NCBI RefSeq assembly: GCF_027580225.2
Contig: NC_073340.2
Location: 19,724,001-19,788,000 of the forward strand
Direction: 5' to 3'
Source of the DNA: Misgurnus anguillicaudatus
Taxonomy: Eukaryota > Chordata > Actinopteri > Cypriniformes > Cobitidae
DNA: 64,000 nt
The position numbers and the translations under genes were made by a program. Positions 33,101 through 48,100 of this stretch are shown here, one piece after another. The notes below the pieces were generated by a model. The model did no database searches, was not told the DNA's origin, and saw only the letters and a list, made by a program, of their open reading frames with translations. Position 1 is the first letter of the stretch; each line of letters begins with the position of its first letter.

Positions 33101-36100
33101 GACAGAAGAGTGTTATAACTGTCTTCCCATCACCCCTCTTGTCCTGCCATGGCTACCAGAGAAGAGCTAAGGTTACTGGGACACATCCAGAATGTACCAT
33201 CCCTGTGCTAAACCGATAGGTTAGGTTAGGTCTGGATTTATGGCTGCCATTGTTTCTAATCTCAGGAACTGTAGCAGAGGGGGAAACAAGCAGAGAGAAA
33301 TGGTGGGCATTTGATCATAAGCAAGTAAACAAAATCCTTTACCCGTTGTGAAATCAGTGACACTTATATGGCTAAGACTCAAATTGAACTTTTTGAGACC
33401 TCAGGGGCCTAGCACTGATTTGAAGCAGCACTATAATATGCTCATCTATAACATACATAGCGTTAAAACTCAAAGCTGCATGTGCTGTTTGTTTTGGAGA
33501 GTGCTGAGATTTGGCACCTGAGTACCGCTGCTGTTCTTTAGAGGCGACTCCGGTTACGTGGTAAGAGTAGGGGACACTTAACATAAATTATTCATAACTT
33601 GAATCTTGTGCTGAAGTGAGCGGAGTACATTTATTTGCGTTATCACTCTTCCCCGGACCCTGTTCCTTACTCTATAAGCTCATCAAAGGCTTGGCAATAA
33701 GGGTGTAGGTAATGTGTTCAAGGACTTTGGAGACCACAGTGAGAATTTGAGCTTGGTGACAGTGGCAGCATTCAGTTTGACAGAGATTGAGTGTTTCTGT
33801 ATGTGTGTGTTTTCTTGGACACTGAGTGCAGGCCAGGCTATGCTGTGTCAGGGTTCAGTCGAATGTTACCTTCAGAGAAAAAGAGAACATAAGCTGTCTC
33901 AATGAACATATTAAATGGATTCGCTTACTCTCATCACCCTTTTGAAACTCATCTCATCTTCAGCGACAAAAATGTGACTGTCATGTCGTTAATGACTTCA
34001 TAAACCTCACACTTCCACATAAAGATTGTATAGTGGATGGAATTTATTGCTATGGTGGCATTGATTCGTTAATCTTTTTCAAAATAGTGATGATTTTTGT
34101 CAGGTTAGAGAAGCAAAAATGTAACTAAGTGGAAATATATTTAGGTCCCCCTTTTCCAACAAAACAGCCCCTTACCCATCAAGGCATGGACTCCACTAGA
34201 ACTTTATCAGAACAACCAGCATTAAATTTTTCAGCAATTTTACCTAAAGATGCTCGTCTGTTAAATTGGACCACACAGGCCAGCCACCGCTTCCCACATG
34301 CATCAATGAGCCTTGGCCGCCCATGACCCTGTCGCCTGTTCAGTGCTTTTCCTTCCCTGGATCACTTTTGATAGGTACTGACTAGGGCTGGGTATCGATT
34401 CAGATGTTCCAGATCGATTCGATTTCGATTCACAAGCTATCAAATCGATTTGATTTGAATTCTCGATTCAATTTTCGATTCCGGTTCTCGGGTTGGTTTT
34501 TATACTTAATTCTCGATTCAACTCAATGAATATAGATTTAATACAAATACTATATTAATAAAAAAGAACAGTGAACAGCAGTTTACAAGTGGGTATTTAA
34601 TAAAAAGAAATTAAAAGCCTCAACACTATCGTCGTCGTCTTGCTTGCGAAATTTAAAATGCTTCCATACCTCTTACTTTATGTGAAGGTGGCCTCAATGT
34701 CGATGAAGCACCTGAAACCTCCATTTTAAGCACTGAATGAATGAATGACAGGCTCGCCTCTCGCTCCTTGGTAACATCGCACAAGGCAAAAAAGAGGGTG
34801 ACATCTAGTGAAGAAGACTAGTAATTAGATTAACGTTAATCTTACGTTCGATGTTTGCAGAAATAAATATGAAAGAAAAAATCGATTCTGCTCTTCTTCT
34901 GAGAATCGATTTTGAATCGACCACATTTTAAAAAACGATTATCAACAAATCAATTTTTTTTTTGCCCAGTCCTAGTACTGACCACTGCAGACGGGGAACA
35001 CCAACCAGAGCTCCAGTTTTGTAGATGTTCTGACCCAGTTGTCTACACTCTAAAAATGGCTGGGTTATTTTTGACCCATAACCCAGCATTGGGTCAAAAA
35101 TAACCCAGCGATTTGTAGAGTGTAGCAATCACAATTTGGCCTTTGTCAAAGTCGCTCAGATCCTTATACGCTTTTCCTGCTTCTAACACATCAACTACAC
35201 TTTTTCTTAAAGGCGACAGGGTCATGGGTGGCCAAGGCTGAAAAGTGAATACTGGTTCTGATAGAAAGGTCTAGTGGAGTCCATACACAATTAGGCAGGT
35301 GGTCATAATGTTATTTTTGGAATTAGTCTTTAATTGGGTCAGGATGGTGGATAGTGTCTTTTCTGTGCTTTATTTTGTGTTGATTTTTGTAGAAACAACA
35401 ATGTGCAGTTCAAAACAGAAAATAGTGACATGCAGTTATCTCTTACAGAATAGACACATTACGCATTTGTGTGCTCAACCATCAATCACACTTTTATTTC
35501 TGCACAGAATAGTAAGAACAGAGTAACAACAAACCATTGTAATCTACTGCAAAAATTAAATTTATATACAGTACAAGAATGAACATTAACAAGCACTTAC
35601 AGTATGTTGCCTCATTTTCTTTATCTGCAGACAACTTTATTTTAGGTATATTTCTCAGGCTATGGTAAAACATCTGAAAGTATTGTCTGCATAAATTAAT
35701 TCTGAAGAAGATATGCCGTATACTTGCTCAGCACATTTGTAGGTCTGATTGATAGGCCAAAGCAGTTTTGTGTAAGCTACACTACAGTTATTTTGGTGGT
35801 GGATGCCAAATAAAGTTTTCTGCCCCTGACCATTTATCTGTCTGTATTATAATGATATTGTGATATTAATAGTTTGAAAATATGCTGTATTTTTCTGCCT
35901 GCGATGCAGATGTATACAGAGACAACAATGCCCACAAAATGTCAATTCTGCTACTAAATCATCTATGGACCGCAAAATGAGTTGGATTATCCAGGCACAT
36001 GTTTGTTCTCTATCTTTCAAATTCGAAGGAAATGATGTAATGTGTTTTCTTTGAAATCTAAGTTTGGCTCTCTCTATATATTGCTGCTTTTTCTCTCTTC

Positions 36101-39100
36101 CCATCTCTCACCTTAGAACAATGCCCCTTTCATAATGTTTTCCACGCTTTGTCAGCACTGGTTTTTAGCAGTGTCTGAACAACCAAGTATAATGATGTTG
36201 ACATAAACTGAAACTCAATGCGTACAATTTGAAACAGTTGACAGAAATGTAACAATAATTGATTGCGTACCATTTAAAATACAGTTTTAAACCTTAAAAT
36301 ACAGTTAAAGACATGAGCAAAGAAAGCTAGGAAAATAAATTTGCATTGTTTCTAATTTCAAAATTGGATTTTTGAGAATTTTTATATTGATCAAACGTAT
36401 TTGAAGGAGAGGGCAGAATCACATCATAAAAAATATTTTTCTCAAATACATGTTGGACACAAGTATTGGCCCCTTTTTGTTTAATCCACTTTGCTAACTC
36501 AATTTGCATGGATATAGCTCATAGTCGTCTTTTAGAATAATGTCTGATGAGGTTGAAGAATTCATGGCAAGTGCATACAGGATTTCTTTTTTCCCTTATG
36601 TAGCTGCTCTCTCTTTTTCTGTATGGTTAAAGTCAGGGAACTGGGATGGCTATGGCAGAACCTTGATTTTGTGCACGGTGACCCCCTTTTCTTTTCTTTT
36701 TTTTGATGTTTGTTTTGAACCAATGTCTTAGCTGAAAAAAAATGATTCATTAAATTTACTCAATTTTTTTAATGTTAGTGGTTGCAATCAATTTATTTAA
36801 GCTACATTTAAACAAACTTTTTTTAATTAAATTTTACTTATCTTTTTTTGTTTAAATGTAGCTTAAATAAATTGTTTGCAACCACTTACCTTAAAAATTG
36901 AGTAAATTTAATGAATCATTTTTTTTTCAGTGTTAATGAAAGATTTAACCACAACCTATTATAAGATTTCTAGCAGAGCAAGTCAGGTTTTGACTTCTTC
37001 CATCTGTTGGTATTTGATAGACGGTTTCATCAGACGCACGTGGTATGACGAGATTACGCATCTGGTCAGATCTTTACTTCTGGTTTCAGTTTTTTGTTTT
37101 TTTAATGGTCTGACTAGTTGCTAAACTGAACTCTTGAACAAATACCTCATTGAAAATAACAAATGTTTTGGTTTCCTTTCCTATAGGAAACCAAAATATT
37201 TGTTATTTTCAATGAGGTATTATTACCTATACGTAATCTGTTGTTTATTTTGCTTGTTATATAATAAACTACTTTAAAAGGACTTTGTTATTTATTTTTC
37301 GCGAAGTTTATTGGAATTTACGTGTTTTCCATGAAAGCCGCTTGTTTATGTTGTTACTGCTGAAACAGTCTATAGTCCATGAAGCCATGTTTCTGAATAA
37401 GATGTCCAGGACCTCTGGTATAAAATTGGCACCAAAGGTATTTTGTGTTCTTGCTTAAAAAAACTCTGTTTCATATAGATGCAGGTTTTAACTGATTTTT
37501 GAAGTTCATCTGTGATTCTTGGAGAGTCTTTGGCCACTAGGGAGGCGAAAAATTGTGTCCAGTGTTAGTGAAAACATATTTCATAGTGTAATCCCCCCAC
37601 ACTTTTCATTGTTTTACTTTAATCAAACATCATATTTTTTTAAAGCTTAAAATTAGAAACATTATAGATTTATTTTCACAGCTTTCTTTGCTTGTATTTA
37701 CCAATGGGGCTAATATTTTTGTCATAGTTTGTATAAAGTGTTGCAAACATTCGAAATGGACCCTGTCTGCTGAGGTTATTATCACAAAGCCTCCTGACAG
37801 GTGCTAGATACCAGTTCACTTTATTAGAGACTTATAGAGAACATGTGAGTGAGAGATTCAATTATGACATTGACTCATGCTCTTTGATTAGACTTCAAAG
37901 ACTGAAGTGCGCTAAAGAGAGAGCTAGAGCGACAGTGAGGGCACTTTTGAAGTGAAAAGGATTGGAGTCTATGACCTCTTCAAGCCATCATAATGGCTTA
38001 ATTAAATTGACTGGGTGTGTGAAACGTTCTGCAGTTCAGAAATACCTCCTTGACCTGTCATAAATCTCTGATCTGAATCTGAAAACTTTCTGCATTTAAG
38101 TGTGGTCTTACTAATAGGGGTCTGATGGCAACATCTCGGTTATTGTAACTATTTTACTTCCATTCAAACAACTACAGTGTAAAGGTTTTAGAAAGCAAGC
38201 CTCCAAACAAATTCAATAAAAGCAAGAAATTCAGGATTTCGTAATAATTTTCCTATTACATCGTTTATGCAAAGTTGTGTAATTGGGTAGGGAGGGAGTT
38301 TATAGTACATTAGCCTTCCTGTAATGTGAGACTCGTGGTTTGCAACAGTTGGCATTCATATAAAAATCTATTGTGAAAAAATATAAAATAACTTTAAATA
38401 TGCATCAAACAAAACTGAATTGTTTTCACAATAATGCAGATAGTCTAAGGAGAAGACCTAAATCTATACAATCTTTTACATGCTTTATTCAAAATTTGTC
38501 ACATGCATGGTTTTATTATGGTATTGAATTGATTATCATTTTACTATATCATGGTTAAACTATGGTTCCTGTAGTGAGACGATGGTAAAGTTGTGGTTTC
38601 TTTGCAAACCATGGTTAATTTTCGTATAGGGGATGTTGTTATCAGGTTGTTTCCATATGCCTGAATCCGACTATTTTCCTAACTGGGCTTAGTAATAATC
38701 CTGCTGGCCACCTCACCCAGGGAAACACAGTGAACGCCCTCGGATATTTGGACAGGGGTGTCATGTTTTTGATCGAGAAGCTTCTATTTATAATAGACTG
38801 CTGCTACTGCTGCTCGACATTGAGGCGGGAATCACGTGACCCGCACCTCATTCCTGTAGTATCTGTGTGACACGGGCGCGCGCTCGCGCTGCATCTGTAT
38901 CTCTGTCGCGCTCAGCGAGAGCTGCCTCAGCTGATCATGTATGAGACCCTGCATTGAAACGCTGTCGGATATCTGTTGTTCACAGAGCAGTCACTTCAGT
39001 CGATATATTCACTACAGACGTGATATTAATTACGCGATACGATGCCTGAGGAAAAAGGTAATGTTGCGCTTTAACTGTTCAGATTTTTATTATAACGAGT

Positions 39101-42100
39101 GTGTTTTGGCAGTGGGCACGTTTGACAGTGTCATATGTTCTAATATAATTGTAATATTATACAATAATAATGTTAATTTTCAGCATTATGATCATTAGGC
39201 TAAGAGTATTTAGAGTTTATCGTCATAACCTTATAAAAAATAACCATGGTTTTACTAACACTAACCGTTTAATTAATGTGTAATGTAGGCTACCGTTATC
39301 ATAAATTCACTATGTAACGTTATCCATAATTTAACAATGACATTTTTATTTAAACTACGGTAATACAAAGGATAATCCACCAAAAATATGACTAGCCTAC
39401 ACTTTTATTTTAATAAAATACGGTTAATGTTCCTAACTGATATTGAATTTTGGGCTGTGAGAGTTGATTTGTACCCTTACAAAAATTAACCGTTTTTTTA
39501 CTACAGTCAGCAACCATCACTTAAATATGCTGTTTTTAGTAAAACCATAGTAGTAACCACGAATTTCGCATAATCCTACTACAGTAACCACAGTTTAACC
39601 ATGTTTTTTTGTTTTTGTAAAACTGTGGTAATACAAATGGCACTCAAATTATAAAAAATTATGTAACGAGAACTAATTATACTATTATAACCACAGTTCA
39701 TTTTTTGGATATGAGTATTCAAGTCATACATAGTTTAATGGTTTCTCTTTGGATTCAACTACTAGGGAATGGACAAATTGTCATACTGTAAAATATTATG
39801 CGTTTGAAGGATAGTGTGATTTTGGCCATTTGTTATATTGTAATGCAAGGGTTATTTTGAGGGTTGTTTATGAAAACAACAACAGCCTCCCTATTAAAAA
39901 TGATTCTGGCAGAAAGACACACTGTTGCTCACTAGGAGCTAAGATACAATCTGTCCTTTTTGAAGAGCACATGTTTGTCCTTTCGAGTGGAGGGGAGGGT
40001 ATGGATGCTGGCAGGGAAGCATGTGATTATTTTTTCTGGTTTGCATGCCTAAAACTGAGGTATCACTTCTTTTGATTTTTTTTACACTACAATGATTTTA
40101 GCAGGCATAATTGGTTACAAAATATTGTTGTAACCCACTGCTCTTGGGGTTTATTGCTTTAGTGTTCGCGTGGTTTATGGTTAAAAACATTCTTTTACAC
40201 ATACTGTACACTTTTGTAGCTCCAGATTTGCCTGTCTTCCTGAAACGCACAAATTTTGTTCAAAACTGTCCCTGATTGGCCAGCTAATCTGTATGTTGTG
40301 ATTGGTTTGAATACCTCTGACATCAGCAAGAAATGTGACGCTCCTTACCATGTTTGAAAGATTCGCGTGCAATCAGGGCCGGAGTGGGACTCATTTTCAG
40401 CCCTGGAGTTTCATGCCTTAGGCCGGCCCACTTTAGTTTACGACTGAATATTAAAATAATATCTTTAGTATAAGTCTGCAGTAGTGCACTGTTCTCTGCA
40501 GCCTTGCAATTCACTGTATTTTTCAAATATATAATTTCATATTCCATGCAAATGCAGTAAACAATTATAATTTTTGCCATAATCATGCAGCCCTACCATA
40601 AGACCATAATATTATTAAAGTAAACTTATTCAAAAACTAAAGGAAACAAATGTGTTTGTGTTTTACTCTATATTTCTATTTCTAAAAAATGGTGAGTCTT
40701 GAGATTAACTGTTGGGTTGAGAACGTTTGGAAACCCCTGATATACACAAGCAAGATTTATCAAGTATGCATTGGAAAGAAATGGAAAAAATCTGTATCTT
40801 ATTTTTTTAGTACTTAGATCATGTCTATTGCTAAATAACGTAGGCTAAGGTAGGCCTACATTGTGTTTAAAAAAAAGAAAACATCATGGATATACTTTTG
40901 AAACTACTTTTTTCAAATAAACTAATGAGTTTTGCATCAAATAGATTGTTGTTCCTCTTGCAATAAACAATGAATAATGACTATTAATAGAGAATTCATC
41001 TATGACTTGGATAAAAAATACGTTTTGTAAATTATTTTCCTTTTAGAGGCCAGCCCGTTTGTATTAAGACGCGCTCAAGTTTATTTAAAATATACTAGAC
41101 GCACGGCCGGGAAGCGCACTCAAAAGACGCGCTCAAGTTTATTTAAAATATAATAGACGCGCGGCCGGCAAGCGCACTCAAAAGACGCGCTCAAGATTAT
41201 TTTAAATATAATAGACGCGCGGCCGGCAAGCGCACTCAAAAGACGGGCTCAAGTTTATTTTAAATATAATAGACGCGCGGCCGGCAAGCGCACTCAAAAG
41301 AGGCGCTCAAGTTTATTTTAAATATAGACGCGCGGCCGGCAAGCGCACTCAAAAGACGCGCTCAAGTTTATTTTAAATATAGTAGACGCGCGGCCGGCAA
41401 GCGCACTCAAAAGACGCGCTCAAGTTTATTTTAAATATAATAGACGCGCGGCCGGCAAGCGCACTCAAAAGACGCGCTCAAGTTTATTTTAAATATAGAC
41501 GCGCGGCCGGCAAGCGCACTCAATATAGACACGTCTGAAACAAAACTCGTGTTCAAGTATGCGCTTTAAAAACCAGAAGACAGCGGCACGTCCTGCGTTT
41601 CCCATGCGTTTTAGATGTCAATGAACCCTAATGCAAGAATTCTTCCAATAAGTGGTCGGGATTCGGGACACAATCAACTTGTGCATAAAGCGGCGGGGAC
41701 ATCTCTCACCCGCAAATACGCGGTGGCATGACAACACCGGCCCTCGTGGCCAAAAAAAACAGACCGGCCCACCGGGAATCCTCCCGGTTCTCCCTATGGC
41801 CACTCCGGGCCTGCGTGCAATGCTAACAGGAGTTAACTTACAGGCTGTAAGTGCAAGCGGGAGGAATTATGATAATGTCGGTCTTTACTACACCAACAAT
41901 CCCAGGAAGTAAACTGTTGCCTACAATCCGTGTGTTTGTTGTAGTCCAACAAAAGAGATTTAAGTTGAAGACGATAACTCGTGTCATTGTTTATTTTGGG
42001 GTATGTACCTTTTGCATATCGTTAACATGTACTAATACACAATCACACACCAAAGGAAATGTAAAGTCGTGAATCGGACCATTGGTGCTCTTTAAGGTAA

Positions 42101-45100
42101 TTTCAGCTACTGCGCAAGCACACAGTTTGGCAAGCGTCTCACATGACTATATAGAGCTCCTCCCCCCACTGTAAAAAATAAATTACATTTTTAAGTTTGA
42201 TCAACTTGAATTTACCATTCATTTAAACTTTCTTAATTAGTTAGTTGTTATGAATGATAAAAATGAAGTTCAATTAGCTTAGGTTTTTCTAATTTATTTT
42301 ATAATTTACAGCAACTCCTCACTAGTTAAGAAAGTTGAAATAATTTATTAAATCAAGTTTATTAAATAAATAAATTAATAATTTTAATATCAAATTGATT
42401 AACTTAAAAATGTATGTGCACAAGGAATTTTACAGTGAGATAAACGTCAGTTTTTATTGATTGATGATGATTAGTTGTTTTAACTAAAAGGAGGGACTTC
42501 TGTCACCAGAACAGCCATATTGAGAGTTGCATTGTCCCTTATTACTAATAGGAGTGCTTAAAGCGTAACTAAACCCCTGGTCAGAGCCTGACTCCACCCA
42601 CTGGCAATATTTGAAAAATGCAAGAAAAGTGGGAAGATCCCAACAGAGAGAGAGGGGACGAACTAAGCTCATACCAAGTGTGTGGTGAGATCATAACAAG
42701 GGCGTGGTGAGCTTGAACCTGCTTACGTCACAAGTTATTTTTTGGACCCCACATCCAATAGGAAAATTCAACTGCAGTAGCCACCGTACAACCTGAAGAG
42801 GGCAGCACTCAGACGTTTTACACCAAATATTGTAGTATTGAAACACTTTATATCCAAATGTCAAAAAAGTTGATTTATTAGTTCTGTTCATTGATTTTAG
42901 TATCATTCTTACAGATCATTAACTAAAAAAGTTGGTTTAGGGTTTAGTTACTCTTTAAAGGAATATTCCACTTTCATGAAAAACAAATCATGATAATTTA
43001 CTCACCACCAAGTCATCCAAGTTGTGTATGTCTTTCTTTGTTTAGTCAAAAAGAATTTTTTTTTTTTTTTTGAGGAAAACATTCCAGGATTTTTCTCAAT
43101 TTAACAGACTTTATTGGACCCAACAGTTTACAGTTTCAATGCGGTTTAAAACTGCAGTTTCCCAAACGAAGCATTAGGGTCTTATCTAGCAAAACGATTT
43201 TCATTTTCGGCAAGAAAAAAAAATGCACTTTTAAACCATAACTGTGAAACGCAAATTTGCAGACCACTTTAAACAATACTGACACAGAGACATGAATTAG
43301 TATCATTCCACACACAACAACTTCAAAACAGTCCTCCTTCTCCACACGTGTAAACACTGGGGCGGTAGTGTCGCATACGTCATGCATGACCGTTTGACGT
43401 GCTTACGCAATATGTAAGGTCCCGTTGGCGAATCACACGGCTAGTGCAAGATGAGAAGTTGCCGAATATGACGATTAGATAAGACCCTTATGCCTCGTTT
43501 GGGATCGTTTAGAGCCCTTTGAACCTGCGTTGAAACGCATGTGGAATGTTTTCCTCGAAAAACTTAATTTCTTCTTGACTAAACAAAGAAAGACATCAAC
43601 ATTTTGGATGATATATGGGTGAGTAAATTATCGGGATTTTAATTTTATGAAAGTGGAGTATTTCTTTAATACTGTCATATTCAATATCTTTGATATCCTT
43701 CCAGCGTACAGCTGTGAACCATATTTACAAGCTGTGAGTACTCAGTATGTGTTTACAGTAATGTCAAAGCTATGATTTGTAGCATCAGTACAAACCGCGA
43801 AATTGTCTAGAGATAAATGTTGTCTTTTGACAATTTTCAGATGGCTGGAGATCTGCTCATCTGTCATCAATACAAAAGTGGGAGGAAATTCTTGCCCAAC
43901 AGAATAAAGTCACACCAAATATTTCAAGATTTGCTTAAATCTAAACATATAACATTCACACAGCTGTGTTGTGAGTAAGGATGACCCTCAAAAATGGATT
44001 AAGGATTTGAAAGCCATACAGTCTTAAGTGTGGATTCCCCATTTTAAGGCAATGCCTGGGGGGCCTAAAACAGGAATTACAGATGCACAGTAATGGATTG
44101 AAAGCACTCAAACCAAGTCACCCGTTGTCAAAGTGTAAAGGCGAGCTTAACAATGCCACATATTATATTTGCGCACTTACGTTTATTGATCTTCCAATTG
44201 TGCACATTTAAGAACACTGTGAAACTACATCATCTCCTGTGTGCATTCAAAAGCACCTGAGAGTTAGCGCTAAATCGTGTACAGTGGAGGTTAAACTTTA
44301 AAAAAACATTCATTAAAGATCAAATCAGCTTTGAGTTAGAACTCCATTAGCTCTCATATTTCATTTCTCCAACTCTTCTCTCAGATTGACTGTTGTTCTG
44401 CATTAAAGAGGCCTGAAAGTTTGTTTACTATAAGTGCTACAGGTATTTCAGATGCTACTGAGAGTCTTCCAACAGTTGTGTAATGACTTGGATGTGTTTG
44501 CTCTTGTGGATGTGTGACAGTTAGTTAAGATCACCATGTGATGACCAAACATCCATTTATAGGTCTTAAAGGAATAGTCCATTTTCCCAGAAGAAAAATC
44601 CAGACAATTCACTCACCACCATGCCATCCAAAATGTTGATGTCTTTCTTTGTTCAGTCGAGAAGAAATTGTGTTTTTTGAGGGGGACATTGCGGGATTTT
44701 TCTCATTTTGCTGGACTTTAATGGACACCAACACTTAACACTTAACACAACACGTAACAGTTTTTTTCAAAGGACTATAAACGATCCCAGGCGAGGCATA
44801 GGGGTCTTGTCTGGCGAAACGATTGTCATTTTTTACAGGAAAAATAAAAAATATGGAGTCCCTAAAACCCCCTTAGCTGTTATAAAATGCACTGTAACCC
44901 CACTGCTTCGCGGGGGTTTATTGCGTTTATAAAACGGTTACTTCATGTGCATAGCAGTGTTTCACAAAATGAAACACAAATAAGTTGTAATTATATTAGT
45001 ACAAATATTGCTCTTCCACCAAACAAAGTAGTTCCTCAGAATCAAGTGTGGCTGCAACAGAGCGCAATTCTCAAGCAACAGACACAGCAAAGACACAATG

Positions 45101-48100
45101 AAAATATGATTTAAGACTGTGGTGTTTATTTTTATAAATCAACATTCATCTAAAATATACATTAACATTTATATGGTGCAACTGTTGAAGTGATGATCAA
45201 ATATGCTTGGAAGCATGCTTAACTCTTTCCCCGTCAGTGTTTTTTTTTTTTTAAGTTGCCCGACCCAGTTTTAGTTTAATGCCAGAAAAGCTATCTTCTT
45301 TAAATAAACATAAAATATCAAATGAAAGAACAGACCATCCGCTTTCCAACAACAACAACAAAAAAACGTTTCATCCTACTTTCGTTTGTTCTCTTATCAG
45401 TTATCACCTCTTAAATTTTCAAAAGTGGAGATAATTCCATTTTTGTGAAGAACTTTTGTAAGAGATCAGATTCAGAGCCATCAAAACTCACACGTTACGC
45501 TAAAAATCCACCACAACGCTGTTGTGTTGAGTAAATGCGCCAGTGTTTAAGTTGGGTAAGATTGCCAATCTAGTAAGCGGAAATATCCATTTAAGACAAA
45601 AACAACCCAGAGAACGTTTTCTCTTTATTGACGAAATGACTCAACAATATCTATGACATTTATCTGGATATCGCCATAATTGTGCAAATGCAGAAAAATG
45701 TAAATATGATTAAAGACTGTGGTGTTTATTTTCATAAATCAGTACGCAGTAACAGTGGCGCAGTGATACTTGTGATGCGGTCTGAAACTGTGGGTTTACC
45801 GGGGTATTTTATCACGGCTTAGAACGCGTTTCAACCAATCAGAATGAAGAACCAGAACGAGCCGTTTTATAAATTGTATTATACCAAATACACCAAACAA
45901 CATTGTTTTTTAGCAATGAAATGGGTGCTCTTTAACAAAAGTGTTTTTGCACAATTTGAGCTTAAGAACAGAAGTGAGATTTTAGCAAGCAATTTTAAAG
46001 ATATCTTTCTTTTCCCATTAAAGCAGGTTGGACTTTGGTCTTGCATTACTGAAATAACTCCACGGATACATTGCAAACATGACCGTCGAGTGGCATGACA
46101 TCCCTAAAGTGTCTTTGAGAATATACAGTACTGTAGGTACTTTAGGTTTTCAGGTTAGACTTGACTTTTTGACTGAGCATTTGGTGCTAAAGTGATTTTA
46201 TTCTTTACATTTTTATTATTGTGTTATGAATTTTTCTCCAAAAGTATGGGATGTTCCCTTCTAAGTAACGGTTATTTCAGCTACACCCATCAATAGCAAT
46301 TGTGTAAAATCAATCATAAAACCAGACACGGGCGTACTTTTTTTCTCTTACATGACAATACCCAGAAAAACAGATTTATTTAGTCTGGTGTGGGAAAAAC
46401 ATGTCTGGTCCTGCATAATACCTGGACCAGAACCTCACTGAACACCTTTGGGATGAATTGCAATAGCAACAGTGAGTCAACCATTGCTCAAAATCAGTGA
46501 CTGGGTTTACTGATGCTCTTGTGGCTGAATGAGACCAAATGGTCCAGCAATCTAGTAAAAGCCTTCCCACAAGCCGCAAAGAGAGAAAATTCCCTCTTAA
46601 ATTCCCGTGGTTTAAAAGTTCACGATCACAAGCACATGTGGGTGTGTTGTTTGTTTGGGTGTCCACATATTTTTAGCCATGTAGTATTACAAACAGGTTT
46701 GTCCTGAATCTTTTTCATTATTTCTGTTTGTCTTTACACCTTTTTTTCTTTTTTTGTTATTGAATGCTTCTCATTGGCTTGCAACTTGCATAGCCTCTAA
46801 CCTTACTAAGTGATGTCAGTGTTAGGTCACACTGAGGTCAAATAGGAGACATGATTTGAATTGCATACGTCAACTTGTATGCTTCAGTCGGTGTGAATTA
46901 ACTGAAGGTGTGGTGATCAGTAGATGAATGCAGACAGGTGCAAATGTAAACCCCGCTGTATGACGTAGAAGGAACGGTGAATAGCTTTGATATGGACCAT
47001 GTGATATTTGAGTAACATGGGATCTTATATACAGTAACTAACAACTATAGCAGTACATTGCATGTTGATTTATGATGTTTAGTAACAGTATTGGTGTGGA
47101 ATGTTTTAACATTAATGAGATTCCTATTTTATAATCTCACCCAAAACCTGGTTTATCGCATAAATGGTTAAGAGACCTCTGGTGAGGTGAGTGGCAGAAG
47201 GAGCCTGCAATGGAAATCTGAGAGTCTTAAACACAAACATGTCAACCATCCACATGGACCTCAAGCTCAATGTAGCTGGGTATGATGGAATCCCATGGGT
47301 TGAGTGGATGCTCTATTTATGGAGAACCTGCTTAAAGATGGATGACTCTGTCTCTACAAACGAACAAGCCGAAGAAAATGCGGGTGTATAGGGACATGTG
47401 GAACAACCCCTCCTTTACAGTGACCTTTAGCTGGTCAGGCTTATATGGGTTTTTGAGATATGATGTGGACATCTTTGTTTGGATCATATCAGAGATGTTG
47501 CGGTTAGGCTTATAAAATTACCCAAATTCTTTTCATAAGTTCACAATGAAGTTTGTTACATTATAAAAGTTTTTGAGCATTCAATATGTTTCAATACCTA
47601 CACTTTAAAAAATTCTTTGCTGCCTTCAAGAGATGAGTTGCCACAACTTATAAAATATAGTTGAGAAAAGTCAACTCAATTTGATAAGTTATAACAACTC
47701 ACCTGTAGTTAAAACAACTCATCTCTTGTCAAGATAAATAATAATCAGTTGAAATGACTTGTAAATCTGAGTTGATTCAACAAAAAATGTTGAGGCAGCA
47801 ATAGGGTGACCAGATGAGATTGGCTGAAATTCGGGACGGGGGGGGGGGGGGGGGGGTTCATCCAATAATAGTTTTATTTATTAATTTTATTTAATAATAA
47901 AAGATAATGAATTTCAGACGGAATCAATCATATTAATATAAGTACATATGCATATAAATAAATTTATATAATACGTATAGTATTTTATACTTTATACAAT
48001 AATAGTTCATACAATAATAGTTTTCTTTATTTTATAATAAAAATAAGGAATTTCAAACTGAAGTTACTGAACTAATCCTATTTTTATTAATATAAGTACA

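Larger units (their letters stand above)
34135..35320 (-). mobile_element. degenerate Tc1-like DNA transposon with nested insertions
   Basis: CATCAAGGCATGGACTCCAC, TCACTTTTGATAGGTACTGAC and CAGGTGGTCATAATGTTA are words I associate with an abundant fish transposon in reverse orientation. The copy is internally deleted and has no intact transposase. It is split by a hAT-like MITE (34383-34974) and a small palindromic MITE (about 35047-35124). Confidence 0.55.

Noticed and set aside
37142..37221. microRNA gene
   Set aside because: The stem is too long and too perfect, and no known mature sequence was recognised.
41069..41522. CRISPR-like regular array
   Set aside because: Units are tandem with no unique spacers and sit inside a eukaryotic transposon; it is a minisatellite.
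47191..47391. 66-codon frame as a coding exon
   Set aside because: No acceptor and donor pair in phase and no similarity to LIM or headpiece sequence.
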